Shown here piece by piece: positions 32,692-40,267 of a DNA stretch of 41,524 nucleotides. This DNA comes from JAAZFZ01 sp035647435. GTDB taxonomy: Bacteria > Bacillota > Clostridia > Oscillospirales > Acutalibacteraceae. The notes under the pieces are model-generated. The model had not been told where the DNA came from. It saw nothing but the letters and a program-made list of their open reading frames with translations, and searched no databases. Every line of letters starts with the position of its first letter. The first letter of the stretch is position 1. The position numbers were made by a program, and so were the translations under genes. The DNA lies in NCBI GenBank assembly GCA_035647435.1, contig DASRNM010000015.1:1-41524 (forward strand), given 5' to 3'.

Positions 32692-32994
32692 TTAATAAGT
32701 TGCCGAATGATATTTAAAGTAAAGCGCACATCCATTTGTAATTGATGGGCAATCAGCAGTTAACATAATTTTATTACAGTTTCCGTTTATAACTGCAATT
32801 TTCACGCCATCAAGATAACAGTCCCAAGTATGACCATGTTCCATGATACTCGGCAAATAATTTTTTGCTATATTCATTACCGTCTCATAAGCATCGCGCG
32901 GTTGAACGATATCAATAATTTTTGTATGATCTTCAACATCATCACCCATACACACAGAGTCACGGGTAAGTGCTATTTGAATTCTTAATAACAT
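32692..32994 (-). CDS. Small hypothetical protein, first gene of cassette 2
   Basis: This 100-residue soluble protein is probably alpha/beta: VEDHTKIIDIVQPRDAYETV, AKNYLPSIMEHGHTWDCYLD, and a C-terminal half with several cysteines and asparagines (NGNCNKIMLTADCPSITNGC). It has no membrane segment. A GTGAGGTG site lies six bases before the ATG. I do not recognise the family. It lies between the IS-end array and the recombinase and could act as a recombination accessory factor or be unrelated cargo. Confidence 0.7.
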   Translation of the reverse strand: MLLRIQIALTRDSVCMGDDVEDHTKIIDIVQPRDAYETVMNIAKNYLPSIMEHGHTWDCYLDGVKIAVINGNCNKIMLTADCPSITNGCALYFKYHSATY

Positions 32995-33101
32995 AAATAC
33001 ACCTCACTACATTTAAAATCTCACGAATGATAAGTGGTCTAAGCTGCTTTTTGGTTCTTTTAACCCTTGAAAACCTTAATAATAAAGGGCCTATATTAAC
33101 A

Positions 33102-33222
33102 ACATCTAACCTGACCACACAACCTCGCCAAATTTTAAAAACATCTAAATCGACCACTCGCAAACACATGTTATCTAAACTGACCACTCGCCAAACACTG
33201 ACATCTAAATCGCGCTGTCACA
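33102..33222 (-). repeat. IS21-like terminal repeat array, copy B
   Basis: Boxes start at 33102, 33141, 33171 and 33201 (steps 39, 30, 30), each like ACATCTAA-CGACCAC. Read on the minus strand the outer end is TGTGACAGCGCGATTTAG. It is clearly homologous to copy A over the full 120 bases. No IS21 transposase gene follows inward. The region 32995-33588 carries this array, a small hairpin, a boundary repeat and a second repeat set, but no gene. Confidence 0.65.
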
Positions 33223-33240
33223 AGGGAAAACCCTTGTTTT
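33221..33240 (+). terminator. Small hairpin at the outer edge of the IS-like end
   Basis: CAAGGG-AAAA-CCCTTG followed by TTTT. It lies immediately outside the TGTGACAG end and is absent from copy A. It may insulate the element from neighbouring transcription. Confidence 0.4.
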
Positions 33241-33351
33241 GACTTGTTCCCACAAAGCGAAAAATCGGCAATTTCTCAACAGTGAATTTCAACCCTAAAA
33301 CCTCGAAAAGCCCTTATATCAAGCACTATTGCACTCTTATTTATCAACCCG

Positions 33352-33390
33352 TGACATCAATACTACCGTCTCAACGTGGCACGATAGGCT
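33352..33390 (+). repeat. Cassette-boundary direct repeat, right copy
   Basis: Bases 33352-33378 are identical to 27784-27810, 27 bases in all. The remainder diverges but again ends TAGGCT. It lies 130 bases right of IS-end copy B, the same distance as between copy A and the left repeat. Confidence 0.85.
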
Positions 33391-33424
33391 CACCTTGATG
33401 TCTGGTATGTATTTTTCGTTTTGC

Positions 33425-33517
33425 CCGTTCAAGGGAATAGGTCAATAGTGGATTTTAGGGGTTCTCTCTGTTCGAGGGAACAGTTCTACAGATTTCATCC
33501 GTTCGCGGGAACAAGTC
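33425..33517 (+). repeat. Three direct repeats with GTTC...GAAC symmetry
   Basis: CCGTTCAAGGGAATAGGTC (33425-33443), CTGTTCGAGGGAACAGTTC (33468-33486) and CCGTTCGCGGGAACAAGTC (33499-33517). Each carries a short palindrome GTTC-N4-GAAC (GAAT in the first). They lie in the gene-free gap before the ADP-ribosylglycohydrolase end and may be protein-binding sites or an element end. Confidence 0.7.
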
Positions 33518-33588
33518 GATATAAATGTTCTAATCTTACCGCCCCAAAGCAAATCGTTAAAGATTCCTCCTGTTGCACTCCCAAAATT

Positions 33589-34440
33589 TTAGTTGTTCTC
33601 TATGTATACTGTCCACCTATTATAGACATCTCTCAACGGTGCATCAAGATAACCCAAAGCCTTGTCTTTAATCCAATCCGGCACACCATAGGCGGCCTCT
33701 GCAATGCTGCCAGTGATTGCTGCAAGCGTGTCGCTGTCGCCTCCGAGGGAAATGGCGTTTCGGATTGCGTCCTCAAAGTCCGTGCTTTCAAGGAATGCGA
33801 TAATCGCCTGTGGCACCGTATCCTGACAGCTTTCATTGAAGCGGTAGGTTGGGCGAATTTCATCAAGCGTCCGCGATAGATCATATCCAAGATTGGATTC
33901 TATCAGCTTTTTTATTTCAGCTTTCAATTCTTCAAGCGACCACGGCTGGCAATAATCGAAGGCGTGACATCCGGCGTAGAACCGGCTCAAAAATATCGCT
34001 ACTGCGGTAGCTTGTGCGCCTTTGACTCCTTCGGGGTGGTTATGCGTCACCTCAGCAGATTTTGTTACACATTCCCAACCGTTTGATGGCCAACAACCTG
34101 TACGCCCATAGAATCCGCAATTCATCACCCACGCGCAAGGTGAAACCCTCATCGCTGAACCGTTGCCCCAAGAGTTATAGGGCTTACGGTCACCAGAGTG
34201 AATCCAACTTCCAAACCTAACGCCATATCCAGCATCAGGATAGAGCCGTCCCCACTTCTTGTAGGAATCAATGAAATCGTCGGCTTCACCACCGTTCATC
34301 AGAGCGTCTGCGGTGGCGATGGTCATCACTGTGTCATCCGTGAAAAAACAGTCGTTGCGGAACAGCGGGAAGTCCTTTGTTTTGATGTTATGCCATTCGT
34401 AGACCGAACCTACGATGTCCCCTATAATCGCTCCGAGCAT
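33589..34440 (-). CDS. ADP-ribosylglycohydrolase family protein (DraG-like)
   Basis: This 283-residue enzyme is expected to remove ADP-ribose from proteins or metabolites using two metal ions. The metal ligands appear as GDIVGSVYE (residues 7-15), FTDDT (33-37) and the C-terminal GGDSDT (233-238), all intact. WGNGSAMRVSP near residue 95 is also typical. The ATG overlaps the stop of the upstream vWA remnant by one base (TAATG) and is preceded by GAGGAGG. Length is normal for compact family members. It is the last gene of the minus-strand run and may still be expressed from upstream. Confidence 0.92.
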   Translation of the reverse strand: MLGAIIGDIVGSVYEWHNIKTKDFPLFRNDCFFTDDTVMTIATADALMNGGEADDFIDSYKKWGRLYPDAGYGVRFGSWIHSGDRKPYNSWGNGSAMRVSPCAWVMNCGFYGRTGCWPSNGWECVTKSAEVTHNHPEGVKGAQATAVAIFLSRFYAGCHAFDYCQPWSLEELKAEIKKLIESNLGYDLSRTLDEIRPTYRFNESCQDTVPQAIIAFLESTDFEDAIRNAISLGGDSDTLAAITGSIAEAAYGVPDWIKDKALGYLDAPLRDVYNRWTVYIENN

Positions 34441-34898
34441 TATTTTCGACCTCCTCGCCGCTTCACGTCTTTGCGGATTTCCTCAAAGCAAGCCTCATCA
34501 ACGGTTCCTGCCTCACGGAATGTCGCCACAGCACTTGCCATTACTTTGAAATTCAGTTCCGTACCCTCGCTGTCAGCAAGGTAGTCAATCGCCCTGTCAG
34601 GCGCAATTCCAAAACGCCCGGCTGTCTGAACCGCGTCGATGTTTGCACCAAGGAAAATGAACTCCCAGCCGTATTTCGTCTTTTGCCGCTCAATCTGCGT
34701 TTTGACCTTTTCTGCGGAGTATTCGCGGCTTGAGTTTTCCTCGCCGTCCGTGATAATCACAAACATCACTTTTTCAGCGCGGTAGTCGTCTGCGGTGTGC
34801 CTCTGGGCATTACCGATTTTGTTTATCGTCAAGCAGATTGCATCGAGCAATGCGGTGGAGCCTCCGACCTGATATTCCTTTTCCGTAATAGTGCTGAC
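34440..34898 (-). pseudogene. 5'-truncated von Willebrand factor A domain gene
   Basis: The frame encodes VSTITEKEYQVGGSTALLDA, KVMFVIITDGEENSSREYSA and YGWEFIFLGANIDAVQTAGR. This is the second half of a vWA protein of about 230 residues that I recognise from gut Clostridia. The N-terminal strand with the metal-binding DxSxS motif is missing, and upstream the frame reaches a stop (about 34914) with no start codon or ribosome binding site that would restore it. It is fused by deletion to the end of the gene at 34829. A TTG at 34850 could give a 136-residue product, but without the MIDAS motif it would not bind metal normally. Confidence 0.75.
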
Positions 34899-35401
34899 TG
34901 CCTTAGCCGACCATCAGCGGCAATGGTGAGCTTCTGCTCTACTTCTTCGTCCGGCTCCGGGCAGGGACCATAGCCGATATTGTTTGATGTGATTTGAATT
35001 TTTTGAACCTGACCTTCAAAGATAAAAGGATTAGTTCCGTCCTCCGAAGTCAGTGCAGCCAAACGCCCAAATGCAAGAATGAACCAAGGTCTATTCTGTG
35101 GTGAAAGCAGTTGTTCACCAAATGTCCAATGAGTAACATATCGCCATTTAGAGAATATGGCTGAGCAAAGAAGGCTCACATCCTGCACCTGCTCAATAAT
35201 TTTATCAAGAGCTTCATAGTCGTTTAAAGCATTTGTATCCGGGAATTCTGCCTCAAACGCCTTTCCGCAATCCATCTCGAATCCGAGAGCGAAACATTCA
35301 TCCCCAAAGCCTTCTCCAACCTCATATTCTTTTGTGCTCGAATTGCGGTACTTCTCAAACCAACGTATCGCAAATTCATGAATTTCTTTATTTGCCGCCA
35401 T
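34829..35401 (-). pseudogene. 3'-truncated hypothetical gene ending in vWA sequence
   Basis: The 190-codon frame starts with AGAGGAGGTCATCCC before the ATG. The first about 165 residues look authentic: IHEFAIRWFEKYRNSSTKEY, FALGFEMDCGKAFEAEFPD, KWRYVTHWTFGEQLL and NNIGYGPCPEPDEEVEQKLT. The last 27 (RQSALLRKRNIRSEAPPHCS...) are the vWA gene read out of frame, so the natural C-terminus is lost at about 34905. I recall related proteins as uncharacterised, about 190 residues or more. The product could still be made and fold partly. It may once have worked with the vWA and ADP-ribosylglycohydrolase genes. Confidence 0.6.
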
Positions 35402-35493
35402 GGGATGACCTCCTCTTTGCCATATTAGTAGGTAGATTGCCGTAAGAGTGATGCGACGGGCGTAGTAGCTATTATTAAAGAGTGTATGTACGA

Positions 35494-38088
35494 TTATGGC
35501 AAGAGGCTTTCAAACGCTGTCGTAAACTCGGTCATCCTATTTTGCTGATTATAGAACGGGAAGCCCCAAACATGGTATTCCGTGTCATCGGCAAAGGTCT
35601 TCTTCGGAATTCCTCTGCTTTCAATCTGCAGCAAGAAGTCTTCTTTCCATTTATCTTGTGAGAGCAGATGATTGCCTTTCGGCTCAACGAAAATTTGATA
35701 CTGGTCATAGCCAGTGGCATTTTTCTTGCGCAGAAACATCAAATAGTCGGGTTCAAATCGCTCGCCTCCGTCAAATGAATACAGAACAAGCTGTCGCTCG
35801 TTACGCACGAGGTAGACTTTTTCATATTCTTTTTTCAACTTATCCACGTAGGTGGAGAAGTAGGCCACAAACGCTTTTTCCTCGGTCGTACCGAAGTTGT
35901 CGTTAAAAACAAACCAATCTGCATCTCCGAGGTTGATTTTCCATTCCGGCCGAATCGCAGAAGCGTTCTGTGAAACGCCCTCGCCTTCGCCGTGAGGGTC
36001 GGTGATATGGATTGTCTTGTTGCGAAACACTTCGCTGAATTTCTTATCCGTGAAATCCGTCGTTCCTTCGTAGGTTTCCTTGATAGCCGAAATTTCGCCA
36101 CCGATTTTTGTAAGCACTTCCATACAGGCTATAAAGAGCGTCTCCGGGGCAGGTGTTTCATCACGACTCTCGATAAGCAGCCTAACGCCGCCAAGATAGG
36201 AGGAATCCGTTATAAATTCTCGTAGCGATTTCAGGTTTGGGAAGTAGCTGCGCAATACATTGAATTTGAACACGTCAATGCGACGTAAGGCCGCATGGAC
36301 GATAGAATAGTTAATGTCCGAAATCTCCTTGATTGTCGTTCGGTGTGTATGCGTTTTTACGGTGGTATTCGTATGAACTGACATCATCATGGTGTCCATT
36401 GCCGTTTTGCCTGTATTGACAGTGACGCTATATTCTTTGTCACGCACTGACGGCAAAAGCTGTACAATGTCCTTGCGGCTCTTCACCTCGCGCTTATTCA
36501 AAAATACAATGCCTGTCTTATATATTTCGTCTTTCTTAAATTCATCCTTCAGAACATAATGTACTTCGGTCTGGCTTTCTGGCATAATACCCGTGGCAAT
36601 CAAAGCCTTATTCAACTCGTCGATATAGCGGCTGTCATATTGGCAGTGATAGTACAACTCTTCACAGACGCGGAGAGGATTATCCACATCGCCGTCGTAC
36701 TTGCGTTTGTATTTTTCGTCATCCTCATTAATGACGAATGGACAATATCTCGCGCCACGCCCAATAAGTTGCGCCTCGGCAATAGTACTTGCTCCGGGTT
36801 TTCCCCTTGAAGCGTCACGGGTTTCGTAAAGACGTACGATGTCAAAGAGGTTCAGAACATCCCAACCCTCATCCAGCTTTTTGACCTCGAAAATTGCACG
36901 ATATGGATTATCGAGGCTCTCAAGGGAGTTCAATAATAACTGCCGTTCGCTTGCTTCTTTGTTGTCGTTGACGGAAATACAATGATCGGGGCTGAATTCC
37001 TCCCGCAACTCCTGTGCCAACTCGTCAAATCCGATGTCCTTGGCGGCGTAATACTCTGCCATTCGAGCCACCTCCGCAAGAGGCGAAGCTTCGACGATAC
37101 GTTCCAACATCGCGCCAGTGAGAGTCCGTACCAACTCATAGAATCTTTGTTCAAACTCCTTACTTTCGGCAATGGTTTTCGACTTGAACAGTACCACGGG
37201 TTTGATGTAGAGTCGATGGTCTTGAAACACTTTCAGGCGATATTGACTGAACATGAGGGCCGTCAGCATACGATCAGAATAGCCGATGTCAGCACGGATT
37301 GCCCGCACCTGTTTCGAATACTTCTCCTCGCGGAATTTACGGAGAGGGTAATCGAATATAATTTTGTTCTCATACTCGTTCAATATGAACGGGTTTTGCA
37401 GGTCGCAGGTTGCAGTGAATTCAAGCAAAACATTATTGCGATTTGCACCAAAGATACGATTAACAGTGTACTCCCAGCTCTTAGAGCTATCATCGTCTGT
37501 ACTCTTTTTGCCTTTACGGGTATCGACATTTAAGTGATGTGCTTCGTCGGAAATAAGTACAGTCTTTACTTCTGAAAAATCGTCAAACGAAGGGGTACCT
37601 TCTTTGACGCTCCACATATCAGAATGCAGCCCTTGTGTGGTTGTGAAGCAGATGTTGATAGCATCGGGGCTTGTACCTTGAAAGTTGCTCACCTCGTTTA
37701 TTTTGATCGTTTCACCATCAATGACGATTTGCTCTGCAAATAGGTACTTTGCCGACGCCGCATTTAAGAAGTTGTCTTTCGTCTTTTGGACAATGTTGTC
37801 AAGATTCACGAAGAACAGAAAGTTTCGGTATCCGAGTTTATAAAGGTAGATAATCAAACCTGCCATGATGAGCGTCTTGCCACTACCAGTTGCCATGTGA
37901 AATAAGACCTGCGTTGGATTCGGGCGCTTGTCGCTTTCATAGAACGTAATGAAGTTACGGAAAGCATTCTCCTGGTACGGACGCAATTCAAATGTTGGGT
38001 TCAGGTTGGTGGGGATATAGTCCGGCAACTCCTTATAGGCAATCGGTGAGTAGTCGCGGATTGAATCAATTTGTTGAAAGAGAAACAT
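35494..38088 (-). CDS. res: Type III restriction enzyme, Res subunit
   Basis: This 865-residue translocase/nuclease works only in complex with Mod. A helicase core starts with ELRPYQENAFRNF and Walker A ATGSGKT (about residues 66-72), then the DEAH box ISDEAHHL (181-184), EFTATCD, and QLIGRGARY as motif VI. The C-terminal endonuclease domain carries the PD-(D/E)xK signature FEPDYLMFL ... IFVEPKGNH. All key residues are present. The start at 38088 is chosen because it follows the mod stop by one base with GGAGGG inside the mod end; the longer frame would run into mod. Translation of the two is coupled. Confidence 0.93.
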   Translation of the reverse strand: MFLFQQIDSIRDYSPIAYKELPDYIPTNLNPTFELRPYQENAFRNFITFYESDKRPNPTQVLFHMATGSGKTLIMAGLIIYLYKLGYRNFLFFVNLDNIVQKTKDNFLNAASAKYLFAEQIVIDGETIKINEVSNFQGTSPDAINICFTTTQGLHSDMWSVKEGTPSFDDFSEVKTVLISDEAHHLNVDTRKGKKSTDDDSSKSWEYTVNRIFGANRNNVLLEFTATCDLQNPFILNEYENKIIFDYPLRKFREEKYSKQVRAIRADIGYSDRMLTALMFSQYRLKVFQDHRLYIKPVVLFKSKTIAESKEFEQRFYELVRTLTGAMLERIVEASPLAEVARMAEYYAAKDIGFDELAQELREEFSPDHCISVNDNKEASERQLLLNSLESLDNPYRAIFEVKKLDEGWDVLNLFDIVRLYETRDASRGKPGASTIAEAQLIGRGARYCPFVINEDDEKYKRKYDGDVDNPLRVCEELYYHCQYDSRYIDELNKALIATGIMPESQTEVHYVLKDEFKKDEIYKTGIVFLNKREVKSRKDIVQLLPSVRDKEYSVTVNTGKTAMDTMMMSVHTNTTVKTHTHRTTIKEISDINYSIVHAALRRIDVFKFNVLRSYFPNLKSLREFITDSSYLGGVRLLIESRDETPAPETLFIACMEVLTKIGGEISAIKETYEGTTDFTDKKFSEVFRNKTIHITDPHGEGEGVSQNASAIRPEWKINLGDADWFVFNDNFGTTEEKAFVAYFSTYVDKLKKEYEKVYLVRNERQLVLYSFDGGERFEPDYLMFLRKKNATGYDQYQIFVEPKGNHLLSQDKWKEDFLLQIESRGIPKKTFADDTEYHVWGFPFYNQQNRMTEFTTAFESLLP

Positions 38089-38089
38089 C

Positions 38090-39793
38090 CTACTTGCCCT
38101 CCATTCCGTAGAAACTCCTCGTGAAAGCTTTATCCGCATCGCCGATGGCGTACTCCTCATCGTCGAGGTCACAAAGATTCACATAGAGCATATTTTTATC
38201 CAACAACTCTAAGATGAAGCGCTTCTTGTCATCGATGGACAGTGACTCGAAGTCCGTGGCGGCTCCGGCGATCTCGGCAGGGTTTACCTTGCTGCTGATG
38301 AAGCCTGTGGAAAGAATACGCTCAAGCAGAGCGATAAGAATAACATCGTCTGTTGCTACCATAGCCTCATCAACGAAGTGCTGATTACATTTAGCGAGTT
38401 CGACGTAAACGAATGAACCTCCGCCGTGCCATCCCAACTCAACGGCAAGAGAGCCATTATCAGCACCCTTTATTATTTTGTCGAGACGTTCAACTTGAAT
38501 TTCTATCTGCCCTTCAAGTTGTTCGACCATAATGTACTGGCGATTTAGTTTATGCGCAACACAGCCGGTTGTCCCAGAACCTCCAAAAAAATCAAGCACA
38601 ATGTCACCCTCATTTGTTGCCGCTTGTATTATTCTTTGTAACAGTGCTTCTGGTTTTTGCGTTGAAAACTCTACGCGTTCTTTTGCCGTAGGTATTTGCT
38701 GAAATGACATAATATCATACCATACATCGCCTACGCTCTTACCTTTCTCAATCACTTCATCAAGATATAGAACCTTCCCTCGTCCATCAAAATATTTGCG
38801 GCCAGTTTCGTCCGTTTTATCAAAGCGGTCGAGATATTCTTTGCGGTGCGGCATTTTCTGTTTATTAAAAAGGAATCCCTTTTCTCTCTTGCTGTAGAAA
38901 AGAATTGTATCATGCCCCCGAACCCAGTTGTTCGCTATTGTCTTATATCCAGATAATACCTGTGTATCCCATATAATTTCGCGTTGGAAGCACTCCTCTC
39001 CAAACACCTCATCCATAAGCACCTTGAAGTAGTGAATTTCGTTATAATCAAGTTGCACGTAAATCGAACCATCATTTGAAAGAAGCCTCCGTGCCACTTC
39101 AAGCCGATTTTTCATGAAGGTGAGCCATGTTGAGCGATTGAACGAATCATTATATCTAAAGCTATCGTTATTCGTGTTATATGGTGGATCGAGATAAATC
39201 AGCTTTACCCCACCTTCATATCGCTTCAAAAGTGAAGCAATGGCGAGGAGATTATTCCCTTTGATGATGAGGTTGTCGTTGTCATTGAAAGCAATGCCTT
39301 CTTCTACACCGTTTGCCGTATACCTCCGCGCACCAGCCAATACTTTCGGATAAAGTAGCCTGTCCACTTCATCCGGAGCGAGTGTTGTGTTATAAAAAAC
39401 TTCGTCGCGCTTCTGGTCGTCTTTCGTTTGCCCGCCCTCAAGAACACAGTCTTTGTAGGGGAAGGATAGCACCACGTCGTTTGACGCGGATATCATGTCG
39501 CCGCGACTGTCAGTCAAGCCGATGCGGTTTTTGAAGCGCGTGTAGCTGTCGGGCAGGAATTGACGGTTGTTGACCACCCATCCGAAGCCGACTTTGTCGA
39601 AGACAAAGGTACCGTTCACATCGGTAAAGAAACGTTTCCTCGTTTCATCGTTACCGAGTAGCAGCTCGATTAACCCTGCATCCATATTCATGGCGGATTC
39701 ATATACCTTGTTGCGGAGCAATATTCTGCCCTCTGTAAAGAACCTCTCATCTGATTTGAGAACTTCGACCAATATTTCAAAAAAATTACCCAT
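38090..39793 (-). CDS. mod: Type III DNA-methyltransferase, Mod subunit
   Basis: This 567-residue N6-adenine methyltransferase both protects host DNA and gives the system its recognition sequence. Motif IV is DPPYNT (residues 202-207), and the AdoMet-binding motif I FFGGSGTTG (402-410) follows, which is the beta-class order usual for type III Mod. The target-recognition domain lies between (about 260-380). The N-terminal 170 residues include the conserved LSFPYKDCVLEGGQTKDD. AAGGAG lies eight bases before the ATG. No simple-sequence tract for phase variation was noticed. It is followed directly by res. Confidence 0.95.
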   Translation of the reverse strand: MGNFFEILVEVLKSDERFFTEGRILLRNKVYESAMNMDAGLIELLLGNDETRKRFFTDVNGTFVFDKVGFGWVVNNRQFLPDSYTRFKNRIGLTDSRGDMISASNDVVLSFPYKDCVLEGGQTKDDQKRDEVFYNTTLAPDEVDRLLYPKVLAGARRYTANGVEEGIAFNDNDNLIIKGNNLLAIASLLKRYEGGVKLIYLDPPYNTNNDSFRYNDSFNRSTWLTFMKNRLEVARRLLSNDGSIYVQLDYNEIHYFKVLMDEVFGEECFQREIIWDTQVLSGYKTIANNWVRGHDTILFYSKREKGFLFNKQKMPHRKEYLDRFDKTDETGRKYFDGRGKVLYLDEVIEKGKSVGDVWYDIMSFQQIPTAKERVEFSTQKPEALLQRIIQAATNEGDIVLDFFGGSGTTGCVAHKLNRQYIMVEQLEGQIEIQVERLDKIIKGADNGSLAVELGWHGGGSFVYVELAKCNQHFVDEAMVATDDVILIALLERILSTGFISSKVNPAEIAGAATDFESLSIDDKKRFILELLDKNMLYVNLCDLDDEEYAIGDADKAFTRSFYGMEGK

Positions 39794-39905
39794 GCTTTTT
39801 GCTCCTTTTCGCCTTAATGATATACATAGCTCGCTTCAGCGTCGTGCCACTTGCCTTCACGAGGTCTAATAGGTTGTTTCCGTAAAGTATCTTACAAGCA
39901 GACAC
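39786..39905 (-). CDS. Doubtful 39-codon frame overlapping the mod start
   Basis: A GTG-started frame encodes ILYGNNLLDLVKASGTTLKR and a basic end (KAKRSKKHG), and its stop overlaps the first codons of mod. The residues look protein-like, but no well-placed ribosome binding site is present. It may be a leader peptide, the remnant of a lost gene, or chance. The gap 39794-40045 holds nothing else that I can support. Confidence 0.2.
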   Translation of the reverse strand: MSACKILYGNNLLDLVKASGTTLKRAMYIIKAKRSKKHG

Positions 39906-40045
39906 TCTATTTTTTATTAATAAACTTGTCTCCTAATTATGTTCTCGTCAGTCCGCTCGAGCGAATCCATTCACCTGGAATGTCTAAACTCCTATTGACA
40001 CTAAACTTTGTGTACAGGAATATATTCAAAATAAGGCAACCCCTG

Positions 40046-40267
40046 TTATGCATTCTCGTCGTTTTCATCTTTAACAGTTTCAAATAGATCCTCAACCTTG
40101 CAATCGAGTACCGCTGCAATTTTCATCAAAATATCCATTCGCACAGGTTCATTTTTACCGAGCTTTGCGATAGAGTTTGAACTGATTTCAGCAGCATCTC
40201 TAAGGTCAACCTTTTTCATATTTTTATCGATGAGTATTTTCCAGAGTTTATTATATTGGATCTTCAT
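40046..40267 (-). CDS. XRE-family helix-turn-helix regulator
   Basis: This 73-residue Cro/CI-type DNA-binding protein has a helix-turn-helix formed by KKVDLRDAAEISSNSIAKL and is followed by IAAVLDCKVEDLFE, the usual closing helix. The start at 40267 is chosen because AAAGGAT precedes it and because its ATG overlaps the upstream stop by four bases. It probably controls the restriction-modification operon or the DUF2326 gene with which it is coupled. Control regulators of this size are common in restriction systems and prevent premature nuclease expression; the link here is inference. Confidence 0.88.
   Translation of the reverse strand: MKIQYNKLWKILIDKNMKKVDLRDAAEISSNSIAKLGKNEPVRMDILMKIAAVLDCKVEDLFETVKDENDENA

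Noticed and set aside
32960..33187. 75-codon minus-strand frame
   Set aside because: It runs through IS-end array B and overlaps a better-supported gene; the protein repeats reflect the DNA repeats.
33421..33879. 152-codon plus-strand frame
   Set aside because: Mostly antisense to the ADP-ribosylglycohydrolase gene, which has all its family motifs; the left part covers short repeats.
36982..37533. 183-codon plus-strand frame
   Set aside because: Antisense shadow of the res helicase gene.
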